NCBI RefSeq assembly: GCF_016545825.1
Contig: NC_052621.1
Location: 17,472,910 to 17,536,909 of the forward strand
Source: Eucalyptus grandis
Lineage: Eukaryota > Streptophyta > Magnoliopsida > Myrtales > Myrtaceae
Length of the DNA: 64,000 nucleotides
Direction: 5' to 3'
In this document: positions 20,833 to 32,687 of the stretch, one piece after another
How the letters are laid out: each line of letters begins with the position of its first letter
Numbering within the stretch: position 1 is the stretch's first letter
Position numbers and translations under genes: made by a program
The notes under the pieces: model-generated
What the model saw: only the letters and a program-made list of their open reading frames with translations
Told to the model about the DNA's origin: nothing
The model's database searches: none

Positions 20833-21552
20833 GGGAAAGTTGTCCTAAAAGTCATAAACCTATTGTATGGCGGCTAATTCGGTCTAAATATTTAATCATA
20901 AACCTTTCAACAATTTGTCAAATTTAATCATAAATCTTTTAACGAATTGCCAATATAATTCTTCCAACAAGGCGTGGCCAATGCTAACAAGAACTATTTT
21001 TAAATTTTTTAGAAATTTTCAAATTTTTATTAATTTTTCTTTTTTTCTTTTTCTTTTCTTTTCATTTTTTTCTTTTTTAACTAGCTAAGGGGTAGCAACC
21101 CCTACCAACCCCTAGTCAAAAGCGTCACCTAAGCCCCTCACAAGCCACAACAAAGGCAACCCTCGCCTTGCTAGATCCCACGAGGGCCGCAACCTTCACC
21201 CACAGTCGGTAAGGGCTTCGCGGCAAGGGCCAATGGCCCCACCTACGCATTGAAAGATAAATAAAAATAAATATAAAAAATCAATAAATAATTGATAAAA
21301 AATTCAAAAAAATTAAAATTAAAAAATTATCCACGTCAACATCCGTTATACCATGTAGGATGATTGGTGCTAACGGAATCACTGTATCAATAATTTTCGA
21401 TCAAAATTAATTGAAACGACTATTAACAATTCATTAAAATATTTAAGACTAATTTTGTATAAATCCAAGAGGTTTATAACTAAATTGGCACAATTGAAAG
21501 TTTGGGATTAAATTGATCATTTTACAATTCATTTAGGACTTTTTGGATAGTA
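20833..21552. mobile_element. Fold-back/MITE-like element, copy A3
   Basis: Left arm tcctaaaagtcataaacctatt, right arm aattcatttaggactttttgga, with a G+C-rich core (about 21085-21250) flanked by poly-T. It separates 20337-20640 from 22640-23300, two segments that lie close together in the old paralogue at 38980-39720. Confidence 0.65.
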
Positions 21553-23728
21553 TTCTTACTACAAGAATTTCTCAGTTAGAACATAAACGTTGTGAAATCA
21601 ATTGTCTTGCACCAAGTTGATCTCTCAACAAGAGAATTCTTCCCATTGGGTGCAACGTCTAGAACTCGCGAGAAGAGAGTGACAAAACGGTGTTTCAAGA
21701 AAAACAACCCAAATTTCGGGGGAAAAAAACAATCCAAATTGCAGGAAGCAACTAAAGTAAATGCAAATTTGACCGAATGATGCTCCATGTTGGACTCTCC
21801 AATTTTGTGGCCAAAGACTCCTAAAAGTTTATCTCCCAAACTTCATTCTCTAAAACTTATTTCCAGATTCCTTTTTTATTTTACTTTCACTTGACCGGTT
21901 ATTTTTTAACCACTTCAAATGTTGGACAGGTTTTTCTCAACAAGTTTAAACTCAAGACATATTTTAATAGTCACAAATACGCTCGAGAAGATTACTTGAT
22001 ACCATATATTATATAGGAACATTTTGTGCAACCATGCGAATCAATGTGGCCTGTCCCCCGCGCGATAGCAGGTTCCTTTTCCGCATCACTAAGATAGTTA
22101 AGGCCATCACTTCCTCTGTCAGAGTCGAGGAGGGGCTGCAAATGCTTCATGTGCGTAATATCTTTGCATTATTACTTAGAAGATCACCGATGTGATATGT
22201 CTAGATTAACTTACCTACTATGGCCCGTTCATTGAGCTTCACAATTTTATCCTTTCGCACACTTTCTCGAAAAGGTATCTATCATGATAATGTTCCAATC
22301 TGAACACGCTTAACTTTGAATTGCCAAGACAAAGCTTACATTACATCAAAAGATATCTCCGTGAGTTAATTTTAGTTTTTACAAATATATCTCAAGCACT
22401 GTCTTCCCCTATCTAGTGTGCAATTCAATTCATTTCTACTCTCTTCACCATTCTTGAAGCTTGCCAAGAGTCGTTTCTCATCTGAGTCCTTCAGCCCTTG
22501 GCGACCATTTCCCACCGTCATCTGACCAGATTGTTACAACCCATCACCTTGAGAAATTAATGGATTGACCCACACAATATACAACGATATGTTTTAAGGA
22601 ACCTGATCTTGTTGATCGTAGCCCATGACAAAACCAACATGTTGTCGGCAAATTACAGGTAACTGAGGGGGTTCAAGAGATCAGGCACTCCGAGCAGACG
22701 ACGGATATGTGGGGAAGGTGGGTCATCTTGTCCGATCCCGCGCGAATGGCTTGAAGCTTCCCATGAAGGAGTATAGCAGACAAGGGAAATGCATTGCTCA
22801 TAATGCAGAACCCTCTCTAGAAGGAGATTTCATTCAACACGCTCATAAGCTTTCAATATACGAATTTTGCTTACAACCCGTGCAATGATTGAGTCCTCGT
22901 GAATGATTCGGCGTGATCACAAAGCCCGATTGGTGGGTAGACACAATTTTTGTTCAGACACAATATTCTCCTTTGCATTGGTTATTGGAACTTGGAAGAG
23001 AAGGAAAGGAGAAAAACGAAATAATTATATCTCAACCAAAAGAACCGAGAGGCAAAAACATAATAATAAAACACCAAATAAGATCAAGTAAGTTCATTTT
23101 TCGGCATTTCAATTGAATAGTTTCATCATTATTAAGTTCATGTAATGTTTGCAATTCAATTTCTTTATGTATAAGAGAACGACTTGAAACTAACCGTTAG
23201 ACCTACCAGCAACTTCGTAGTTTTGCTTTCAAGTTGAAAGCATTTCCAAACTCTTCCTGATAATTTGGCTTAAGAATCTTCCAAAATAAAGAAGAGTAGA
23301 AGTTGCATCACTTAATTTCAAATACTTCTGGTTTATTTATAATACACAAAGAAATGAATAAGCATGAAATTGCCTCTTTAAAAGCAATGTTCTTCTTGCC
23401 TGGGGCTTTACAAAAAGAAAAAAAACTCTCTGCCGACTATATCCGTTGCGCTTTTCTTTGGTAAGGTTTCGTTTATATAAGTTATTTCTTCTTTGGAACA
23501 CTCGTCTGATCATCTACGGACGCAACGTCGGCATTAAGTTCGGCAATGATGATTACCCCATGAATAATAATTGTTTTAGATATAAATTTTAAGAATGGCT
23601 TTTATAATCAAAACGTTGCGGTATGTAAAAATCCACATATCAATCTCAAACATTGCATCGCCCAAGAGATAACAACATTTTGAACTGAAGAATTGATGAA
23701 AAATCGATGTGTATATATATATATGTGG

Positions 23729-23729
<1 letters not shown>
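21553..23729. other. Intergenic, includes an ancient duplicated module
   Basis: No supported gene. The segment 22660-23300 aligns with 39235-39715 at clearly lower identity than the A/B pair, showing an older duplication. Neither strand keeps an open frame across the module, so if it was once a gene it is now decayed. Confidence 0.5.

Positions 23730-23763
<34 letters not shown>
23730..23763 (+). repeat. (GA)n microsatellite
   Basis: Uninterrupted GA dinucleotides after a short (TA) run. It is a few units shorter in copy B (63517-63547), a useful length marker between copies. Confidence 0.95.
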
Positions 23764-23766
<3 letters not shown>

Positions 23767-24026
23767 AAAATCAGAATAGCATTATGAGAGAGAACATAAC
23801 ATTCTCGAAAGGCAACTACATACTGAGACCTTATGAAGCGAGATGAGTACTCTCAAACACAGAGAGTTGCTCTCTTCATGGAACAACCAAGAAACAAAAA
23901 GAACTAAGGAAAGAGCAAAAGGACCCTCATAATAAGCTCTTGACAAGGAAAAACAGGACAATAAACGACCAGAAAAGCAAATGATAACCAGAGCTTAATT
24001 ATTTATTCATTCATGTCTTGAGCTCT

Positions 24027-24494
24027 TCATTTGTTCATCCCGGTGGCATTCTTCACTGCATCAGCAGCACCCTGGGCTTTGGCCTTCATCTGCTGACCAG
24101 TCTGCATAGAGACACAGCAAAGATCAAGACCCCCGAGATCACTAAGATTACACGGCACTCGATTTCTTGAATCGTCGAACGACGAATTGTCGAATGCAAT
24201 CCAATCAGCCATAAGAGAGACAAAAAAAAAAAGAAAACGAAAAAGGAGCAACAAGCTGTAACCTCTTGCATGGAATCCCTTGCAGATTGAGCAGTGTTGG
24301 ATGCCTTATCCATCATCTGGTTGCTCTTCTCCTGAGAATCATCCACATCAGGAAGGACAAAAATTTAGATGCTTCACACGAGAAACGAACGCGTAATTAC
24401 GCAATGTTGCAGAGGGTAATCGATCGAGGAAGAGCTGGACCTGAGTCTGGCCCTTGGCCTGCCCTGCATTGAAGCCCATCTTGGAGTTGTCCAT
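24027..24494 (-). CDS. KIN2/COR-like small hydrophilic stress protein, copy A
   Basis: Three exons on the minus strand: 24494-24441, 24331-24263 and 24101-24027. All junctions are GT-AG (introns 109 and 161 bp) and in frame, giving 65 residues, the usual size for this family. The protein starts MDNSKMGFNAGQAKGQTQ, continues with a MMDKASNTAQSARDSMQE segment and ends KAQGAADAVKNATGMNK. It has no Trp, is rich in Ala, Gln, Lys and Asn, and forms repeated amphipathic 11-mer-like helices as in KIN1/KIN2 and related LEA proteins. Family members accumulate in cold, drought and ABA and are thought to protect proteins or membranes in the cytosol; no catalytic role is known. The reading frame is intact. 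A second copy lies at the right edge of the window. Confidence 0.92.
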
Positions 24495-24624
24495 TTCCAC
24501 TTTGCTGCTTCCTCTTGAATCCGCACGCCGAGATGCAAAGTTCAACTCTTCGTTCACAGTTACTCACTTTCACTTGGGAATTGAACAAGGTTTTCGATGG
24601 ACTGTGGTGTCGATGGCGTCGGGA

Positions 24625-24631
24625 TTTTATA
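24625..24631 (-). promoter_or_regulatory. TATA box of the KIN2-like gene
   Basis: TATAAAA on the minus strand, about 130 bp upstream of the ATG. That leaves a 5' UTR of roughly 100 bp if transcription starts about 30 bp downstream. Confidence 0.65.
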
Positions 24632-24672
24632 GTCGCTCGGACCCCTCTGTTTGCTCGACACGCTGCGACGCG

Positions 24673-24679
24673 ACGTGGC
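24673..24679. promoter_or_regulatory. ABRE-type motif
   Basis: ACGTGGC (plus-strand reading), about 42 bp upstream of the TATA box of the KIN2-like gene. ACGTGGC is the core bound by ABF/AREB bZIP factors in ABA-responsive promoters. The match is sequence-only. Confidence 0.5.
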
Positions 24680-24807
24680 GATACGGGAACGAGCAATCCG
24701 TGGGGCCGCGGGACCAAAAGCCTTGCCCCTTGACGAGGGATTCGGTTTGGGGTTTGAGGAAATCAAGAGGCGTTTGTTTTGTCGCCCACCTGAGTTATCT
24801 CATTGGC

Positions 24808-24815
24808 GTCCACGT
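24808..24815 (-). promoter_or_regulatory. Second ABRE-like motif
   Basis: ACGTGGAC on the minus strand, about 180 bp upstream of the TATA box. Paired ABREs are common in ABA-induced LEA promoters. Confidence 0.4.
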
Positions 24816-24829
24816 AATTAAGAGAGGCC

Positions 24830-26141
24830 AACCTCCATTCTCTCTTTTCTGTTTTGCAGAACAAGAGAGGAGAACGCGAGACTCGAGCATCGTTCACGTT
24901 CTTTCCACAAGTAGAATTTTTGTTTTCTAAACAACTTCATCACAAAACTCCCAAGAGAAATAATCCAATTTGGTAGGTATTTACACCCTCCATTTAATGC
25001 TTGTCTATTTTAAATTGGGTAAAAAAATACATGAAATATGAGCAATATAGAAATTAATCCGTGACATTCAAACAGTAAATATAATTAATGGGTATCTTTT
25101 ACTAAAATTCCAAGATTAAGCACTTTGGGGTGAATACAGAGTTAAAAGAGAATTACCGTCTTTGGTAACATAAAATGCTAGTAGTAGACTCGGGTGAATG
25201 AAGATGATATTTGAATTGGTACATGTTAGCATAATTAGTGACAAGCATGTAAAATTGGTACTTGTTCGAACTTAAGATTTTTTTTCCGCATGATGGTTTT
25301 TTTCCAAGAGTTCAAACCTTATGGGGCATTTTTTGGGGGGGGTGGGGGGATTTAGCAAAAGGGAAGCAGTAACGGTATTATTTCCTGTCAATACTTCAAC
25401 TATTAATGGAATTTCTTCAAAAAGAAAATGGAAAGGATTATGTGCACGAAATATTCAAGCATTTCAGATTGACAAAAAGTTAAAACTTGCGCATCGCCAA
25501 AACTAAGTAAAACAAAATCAAAAGGTAATTTCGCGTAAATTTATAATTCCAATATGACATAAGCTAAAGTTTTCCGTATTAAACTGTTGAGATTGTAAAG
25601 ATTCGAAGCAATGATGCGTATCGGTATTGGGGATTTATCTCAAATCCTCGGTCGTTGTCACAGAGAATTCTTTACTTCAATTAACTTCATAGTATTCACG
25701 AAACTGACTAGTGACTACTACGCGTGCACATAAAATCCTGTAATAAGTAGGCCACCGATTTAAGTCGCGCCAACGTTTAAAGTATTTTACGAAACTGACT
25801 GCTACGCGTGCGCATAAATTCCTCTAATAAGTCGGCCTGCAATTTAAGTCGCATCAACGTTTTGCACAAAGAAGTCACGACCCACAACCGACGAAGACAA
25901 AGAAGATCAGGCAAAGAAGTCGACGAAAACACAGAATGATCCTTCATTAATCTGCAACACATCCGCACCATGACACTGTCTCAGACTCAGACCGCGAGAC
26001 TCAACAAGAAGAGCAACTACGACGCCCAATGACAAACGAAGCAAGAAATAAAACGACAATGACAGACTCGAGCTCAATGTTGTGCTCCCAAGACAACACG
26101 GCCACAAGCTCTACTTATTCATACTACTTATTAATTGACCA
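24830..26141. other. Intergenic between KIN2-like gene and SAMDC; no gene recognised
   Basis: Unique in this window. A pair of short near-repeats (about 25690-25760 and 25780-25860, sharing cgaaactgact and ctacgcgtgc) is visible. The part next to the SAMDC stop is probably its 3' UTR. Confidence 0.5.
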
Positions 26142-27224
26142 CTATTTCTCTTCGACTTCCTCATCTTTCTCGTCCTCGCTCCAACAGCACTTCAGGATGG
26201 ACCTTGGGGATCCACAGCTTCCTGTTCCAGCGAAGCTCATATACATGATAGAACCACCTTTTCCAAGCGCCTCGCAACTCGTTTCTCCAGCACTGTACCC
26301 CTTCAGGTCGAGAGGAACCTCGACACCAGATCCTCGCCAGCTAAATCGGAATGGAGAGCCACAGAGAACTCGGTTGGCTCGAAGCAGACCAACACCCTCT
26401 GGATTAGCTGGGACAGATCCGCAGCCTTAAAATCATAGCCAACAGCCTCGAAACTGGCATAACTGAAACCATCTTCTGGAGTGACATGGATTGTTGAGAT
26501 TCCACTCCCTTCAATAGCATTCATGGAGTAGCCACAGGGATCAAAATCAAAATCGCAGATATCAGACTTTGGAAGAATCTTCCGAATGCCAGACTCCTCT
26601 GTCATAGCTGCAGCTGAGGGCGAGTTCTCTTTGAAGAAGACAGATGCCCTTTGCTTGCCAAGACCAGTCATGCACATCTCGAGAGTGAAAACCGAATCTG
26701 AGAGGCTCGTCTTCTCAGCAGAAGCAGAATAAACATGCCATTTCTGAGCCTTTTCCGTACTGCCCATCAGATACGCATTGCTGCCAGCGCCAAGATTACC
26801 AAAGTAGGTATCGAGGACAGCTACTTCCTCTGAGAAGTTCCGATGCGGGAAATGCTGGGCACCGGGAATATAAAGCTCCACGAGTGTACCTCACAGACTT
26901 GACAGAAAGGGACAGGGAATCAGCCAATCTGAGGATGGCTGGAATGGAAAGAAGTAACTTTGTAGTCCCGCAAGTCTTGATGATGAGTTTGTAAGGGTAC
27001 ACAAAGAGGCTAGACTCTGAAAGGACGTAAGAGTCAACGAAATCATTTGACAGCGAAGAAACGATGGTGCACTCAGCTAATTTCAGAAACTCATCCAACT
27101 GGGATTTGGACAATGAGCGGAGACCCATCCCTTCAGGATCAGCAAAAATTCCAGGCTCATAGAATGTGAGCTCGAGCCTCTTTTCGTAACCCTCAAACCC
27201 GATGGCGGAAACTGACAATGCCAT
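26142..27224 (-). pseudogene. SAMDC: S-adenosylmethionine decarboxylase proenzyme, two frameshifts
   Basis: SAMDC converts AdoMet to decarboxylated AdoMet, the aminopropyl donor for spermidine and spermine. The minus-strand frame from ATG at 27224 reads [19 protein letters not shown], keeps the processing site [12 protein letters not shown] (the Ser that becomes pyruvoyl) and the [14 protein letters not shown] motif. After VRYTRG (near 26880) the frame shifts. It then continues [20 protein letters not shown] to a conserved core, shifts again near 26310, and finishes PLDLKGYS...CGSPRSILKCCW with a stop at 26144-26142. Total length (about 360 codons) is normal and there is no intron, as usual for the plant main ORF. 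The breaks lie within 1 kb of an assembly gap, so sequencing error is as likely as true pseudogenisation. The 5' leader with its regulatory uORF would fall in or beyond the gap. Confidence 0.85.
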
Positions 27225-27235
27225 CTCGACTTTCA

Positions 27236-27335
27236 NNNNNNNNNNNNNNNNNNNNNNNNNNNNNNNNNNNNNNNNNNNNNNNNNNNNNNNNNNNNNNNNN
27301 NNNNNNNNNNNNNNNNNNNNNNNNNNNNNNNNNNN
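27236..27335. other. Assembly gap, exactly 100 N
   Basis: A run of 100 undetermined bases, the conventional size for a gap of unknown length. It sits between the two copies of the large duplication and 11 bp upstream of the SAMDC start codon. Confidence 1.
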
Positions 27336-29230
27336 ATTAGGATCAAAATTTCTGTAATCCATGAAAAATATATATATACATCTCTATCCAACAACTAGAC
27401 TTACAAGTTCATCTCACACATAAATAACTCATACCTAGAAATCCTACAATCCAATTTTGTTGATAGCTAAACACTTTAGTCCTACTCACAGCTAGTTGAA
27501 AAACTTGAAAGAAAGTAAGAAAAATGAAATAAGCAACTAAAGCCAAGTGAATAGTACATCTCTTCTAACCAAATTGAATATTTGCTATGCATTTTTATAA
27601 AACAATATCCTAACTTATCAATGCCAAATTCAATATACAATATACGTAAATTATCAAAAGTGGATTATCTCTCTTTTCAACAAAACTTTTTACATATCAA
27701 ATTAATCAACACTATCAACTTAACAATATCAAAGCAACCATCAATAGTTCATTTTATTAATCGATATCTATTAAATTAAATGCTAATGGTTCATTACATT
27801 TGACTAATCTAATGCTAAATATCTAAAAATGGTCACACTTAGCACCGTGGCGAAGACGATCCTTTCTTGGCTATGTCTCCACCTACATCGGCTAACGGTT
27901 CAATTTAAAGGACATCCTACTAACTGCATGGATACTTGCCTCTCCCGAGTTTTAATTATAGTTACATGAACATAATCCACAAACCTCATTTTCCAATAAC
28001 CCACAATTAAAACCAAAATGCATCACGAGACTGAGGTTCAATAACCAAATCATACAACTTTTCACAATTCAATATATAAACAAAAATCCTTTCATAAACA
28101 AAAAATATATAATCTTTCCTTTGGCTCAATTCATTAGTTAGAACATTTTTTGTGCAAGCATATCTCAAATCACAGGAGAATTCACTTCATAAACTAGATT
28201 CATAAAGTATATACATAAAAGAAAACCTCTCACAATACATTTCCTAAAACATTTCTCAAACTATTCATAATTACTAAAAGTAATAATTGTTCGATCAAGA
28301 CTTTTATGCAACAATAATGCCATTCCATAATTCATAATATATCTAATATATATCGCTTTCAAAATATAAGTTTACAAACTCAAAGAAAAAATGGCACTAC
28401 TTATCTAGGAAAGCCGAAAACTAATTTATAAAGGTTACGCAAACCAACAAACTTGTATATCTATCAATTTATCGAAAAACATTATTAAAATTCAAGTAAA
28501 ACATTACTCTAACAAACAACTCAATTAAATTATGCTTGCTCATAGATCAATTGAGTCTTATGCACTAACAAAAAAATTCGTTCATAGCAAACATTCATCT
28601 TTATCCGTTATGTGTAACTCACACACGAGACTTCTTTTTTTCTTACTCATACACGAGACTTTAAAAATCCATTTTAATTAAACTATATTTCATGATCGAT
28701 TTTTGTCAAATTCATGACTCCTAGCAAACTATCATTTTTCACATAATTTGCAGCTTAACAACTCTTAAATGGTTCTTACCAAAAAAAAACAACTCTTAAA
28801 TGGAATTCCATAGTTCAAAATTCACATAACATCAAATTTATGACTTAACTTCAAAAGTTACTCTGATTAGATGGACACCGAGTTCGTACTTACCGGATGT
28901 TACTAAAGGTAGTTGATTTAGCTTGTCGGGTAGTCTGAAACGTGTACACACAAAAGTTTCCCTCACTTTTCCTCGTTTTGTCGTTTCCTACTCACGAACG
29001 AGCTCACTTTTCTCTTTTGTCCGCTGCCTTGACTTCACGTGTATCATCTGTGAAGGAAAATGAAGGTGGGCTGAGTTGGCTATTGAAGAGATTGGTTTGG
29101 GCTTTGTTGGGCCCATCTATTACAAGTGCCGCAAGAGTCAAGTTCTAAAACTCTAACGTCGAGAGGCTGATATTGAGCTTATGATGATAAACGGTCAAGC
29201 TCAATCTTGAAGAAGTCGCTCATAAAATTT
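27336..29230. other. A+T-rich intergenic DNA, no gene
   Basis: Very A+T-rich with no open frame carrying a recognisable motif. It does not continue the SAMDC 5' leader in any evident way, consistent with a contig change at the gap. Confidence 0.6.
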
Positions 29231-29945
29231 GGGGGAAATTATCCAAAAAGTCAACCTATTGCAATTGTATCAATTTAGTCATAAACTTTTTTGGGCCAGA
29301 TTGGGTAGTAAACTTTTCACAATTATACAAATTCAATCATCCGGCCAAATTTGGCTGCCGTACTAACATGGCATAACCCGTCTTGACGTGATGATCGGCG
29401 TTGACGTGAATAATTTTTAATAATATTTAATATTTTTCTTTTTTTTTTTTCTTTTCCTTCTCTTTATCTATTTTTTTCCATCTTCCTTCTTCCTCGGCCC
29501 CGTCCAGTGGACTAAGTCGATGGCTCAATCGATGACCTCACTTAGGCTAGTGGCGAGGTGAGCCCTCACCGGTGGTTGGGAGTCAATCTTGCCGACCCTC
29601 ACTAAATGCGAGGGCAAGCTCACCTACCCCAGCCATCGCTAGAGCTAGCCTAGCCATCGACCGACAAGATCATTGGACTAAGCCCTCACCTCGGGCAATC
29701 ATCAGGCGGAGACGACCGGCTAAAGGAGGAAGGAAGAGGAAAAAAAAGGAAAAAATAAAATAAAAGATGAAAAATAAAATAAAAAATTTAAAAAAACATT
29801 CAATATATTATTAAAATTATCTATGTTAGCTCCAATTAAGCGAATTATGCTAGTCAATACCCTTAGCCAAATTTGGCCGGATGAATTAAATTAGCACAAT
29901 TACAAAAAAAAAATTAAGACTCGATTGGCCTATTACTTAGTTTTA
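29231..29945. mobile_element. Fold-back/MITE-like element, single copy M1
   Basis: Left arm ccaaaaagtcaacctattgc and atttagtcataaac; right arm with attaagactcgattggcctatt; G+C-rich core (about 29490-29720) between poly-T and poly-A tracts. Same architecture as the copies inside the duplication. Confidence 0.6.
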
Positions 29946-30000
29946 CATGAAATAAGGTAATTGGGGTCTCTAGTTTAAGCCTATAACTATACCTAGAAAT

Positions 30001-31288
30001 TTATTCAAAAAATCCTAAACTTATTACACTTTTGCCAAATTAGTTCAAACATTTTTACAATTTGTCAATTGAGTTTATCAGTTAGCTTTGACCAGGAATC
30101 ACTAACTTGGATGCCGGATGTCTTGCATGGCATAGCATGGGATGGCTAGCACTAACGCAGATTTTTATAATATGTTAATATATTTTGAATTTTTAATGTT
30201 TTCTTTTCTTTTCTTTTCTTTGGATTCATATCGGCTAAGGGTGAGCATGGTCGGGTTGGGCCGGTCCACCCCTAACCCCAGGACAGCCACTTGCAGTCTT
30301 TGATCCCAATTTTTGGGACAGCGCAGCTATTGAGCAGGGCTGATGGGGGACCGACTTAATGGGTTCGGTCCGGTTCCAGTCAGCCATGTGCTTGATAATT
30401 TTTATTTCATTTTTGTACTCCTTAAAAAAGCGATTGAGAAAGGGACTGATTCAATGGGTTCAATCCGATTTCAAGGTCAATCCAAAAACAACCAATAATT
30501 TTTTGTTTCATTTTTTGCACTCCTTGAAATGGCAATTGGGGATCGTATCGACCCAATGGGTTTGATGATGAGCGAGGTCAGCTAAGAAAGGTAAGCGATG
30601 AGGGTCAAGTGGGGTAAGCGTAGAATGGAATGAGCATTGAATGTCGAATGAGGAGTAATAAGCCAGCGAGCATCGAGCGGAGAGTGGCATGAGTGACCTA
30701 AAGTGAGCGGGCGAGTGTCGAGTGGCGGCGGAGAAATTGTTTCTTTCGATTTTGGAAAATTGAAGACTAAGAGGACAAATAAGATAGAAGAGAACAAACA
30801 CTAGAGGAGAATGCCATAAAGTGCCTTTTTGAATCCGTGAGGACTCATCACAAAAAGCATTTTCTCTTTAATAAATTATGACTATTGACGCCGTAGTAAA
30901 GATATTAAAAACATAAGTTATTAAAGAACAATATAAAATTACTTGAACTCCTCACTAAAGAGCTGTTTAATGTTGTTAACACCGTTTATTTTAATGTTTT
31001 TCTATATAAATATAGTCGAGTTGGTTCGGGTTGGACCGACAGGAACTCTCGGGGCCCAGAACCAGCCTCTGCGGTTTTGGTCTAGGAATTCGGAGCCAAG
31101 GGCCAGGCCAATCTCCCTAGGAACAGGACCGGGGCCGGCGAGTTGGGCCAGGTCAGGGTCGATCCGGGGTTGACCTTTTAATTAGTAAAAGGTGAAAATA
31201 TTTAAGACTCAATTGGTACAATTAAAAGATTTAAAATTAAATTGGTAAAAATGCAATAAGTTTAAAAAAATTTGGATAATTTTCTTGA
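30001..31288. mobile_element. Fold-back/MITE-like element, single copy M2, with nested insertion
   Basis: Left arm aaaaaatcctaaacttatt at 30006; right arm (about 31200-31288) with aagactcaattggtacaatt. The usual core is replaced by a hAT-like sequence (30236-31175). Confidence 0.55.
30236..31175. mobile_element. Diverged hAT relative nested in M2
   Basis: Begins TAAGGGTGAGCATGGTC, almost identical to the terminus of the hAT element at 51978 (TAGGGGTGAGCATGGTC). It shares the gggttggtccgg/ggaccgaccc-type subterminal repeats. The right end lacks a clear TIR and seems truncated. Confidence 0.55.
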
Positions 31289-32687
31289 ATATGTTGTAAC
31301 TATCCATTAATTGAGAACTTTTCTAAAGTTCCTGATGCATAAACCAGAAGACATTAGATAGCAATTAAGCTATATCCATTCGAGTGGCTCACGTGCTTGT
31401 TCGTGTGTGTTCAATCGAAGGCATCTTCAGTCTATCATCGAAGACATAGTACGGCTAGAACCAAGTCTACTGTGTGATTCTTTTGCTTCCATTCTCTCCT
31501 TTGTCTCCCAGCTCCCAGCTCGATACAAAGTACAAGTTAGGCCTCACAACAAGCATACATTCGAGGACATCAGAAATGAAAGAGTAACTACATTAAAGTC
31601 GAAAATGAAGGAGAATTGAACCTAGATTTGTCGAGTTGGTTAGAACTCAGCACCATACTACGTCTATGGAAGCATGACGTGATCTTTTGATGGCAATAGG
31701 ACTGGGGGACAGCTCTAAGGTTCTCGAATCCGATTGGGATTTGTCGAGTAATCCAAATACTCTAATCTGTTTAAGAAAAAGAAGTGAAAAGAAAATATCC
31801 ATTGAAACAATTTGTTTCTTTTTTCCATCCGGAACAGATCTCTGTTCCAGACGAGCAGGGAGACAACAGTCTGAAACCTCAACAACGAAAGCACGCTCAC
31901 TTGGCTTCAAAAACAACGAATGACGCCTTCACCGGTCCCCGCCCGTGCAGTTCAAATGGACATATCAATGAAACACCCAATCATGTCAGAAACTCACGCC
32001 CTTGAGCCTGCTTTCAACCGATTCCCTTTCTTCGAAAAAAGGTGGGCATCGCTGCTAGCAGTGCTCCTAATAATTTTTTTCATTCCTTTCAACACATTAT
32101 CTCACAGAGTCAATGTGCACAAAAAGTCGAAAAATTCTTGCACGCTCCTCATTTGAAATCATGTGATCCGAGTCTCTAAATCATGTGAGTCTCACACAAA
32201 CCACATCATTTAACATTTAGGATCAAGTAGATTTACTCTATATCAGGATTATTCATGCACTGCTATTTAAACGTTAGTTTTGAGATTTTAAACTTTATAC
32301 ATTAAGTTCTTGGTTGATGAACAAATTTTAGTGCTAGTTGCTCTTCCTACTAGAATAATAATAGACATATTAAATAAAATTGATTTACGAAGTGATGTGA
32401 CGGATTCATGTTTGGCAATTAGTTTCTACACCGGTCTTTAATCTGGTTCACACAGTTAAGTACTCTAACATCAATTCTGCAATTGACATAATTACACGGA
32501 CTATATTGCTAACACGTCAATTGAAAATGAAGACAATCTCAATGTATTATGGAAAGAAAGAACATTTTTTTTTTTTGGAAAAGAGAGAAAAATGTAATTA
32601 AGAGTGTCATAATAGAGGATTAATTTTTGTATCACTAAACTTCTTGGTAGTAATAAGAGTGGTGTTGTCTAGCTTTGTTAGCTTGAA
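31289..32687. other. Intergenic, no gene recognised
   Basis: Short open frames only. One at 31407-31619 contains IIEDIVRLEPSLLCDSF, which weakly recalls the RNase H tail of plant LINE-like sequences, but without flanking support. Confidence 0.4.

Larger units (their letters stand above)
2494..24216 (+). repeat. Direct duplication, copy A
   Basis: Aligns collinearly and in the same orientation with 40201-64000. Offset is 37,707 bp at the left edge and about 39,780 bp at the KIN2-like gene, the change being almost wholly two hAT insertions in copy B. Differences are scattered substitutions and small indels plus a 151-bp segment (about 7925-8075) missing from copy B. The left edge is set by the LTR at 1563-2493, so it is probably not the true boundary. 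The right limit cannot be seen because copy B runs off the window. Confidence 0.95.

Noticed and set aside
24454..24930. 158-codon plus-strand frame across the KIN2-like first exon and promoter
   Set aside because: Antisense shadow of exon 1 plus promoter; no motif.
31407..31619. RNase H-like tail of a retroelement
   Set aside because: A single weak motif without flanking conserved residues; could be chance.
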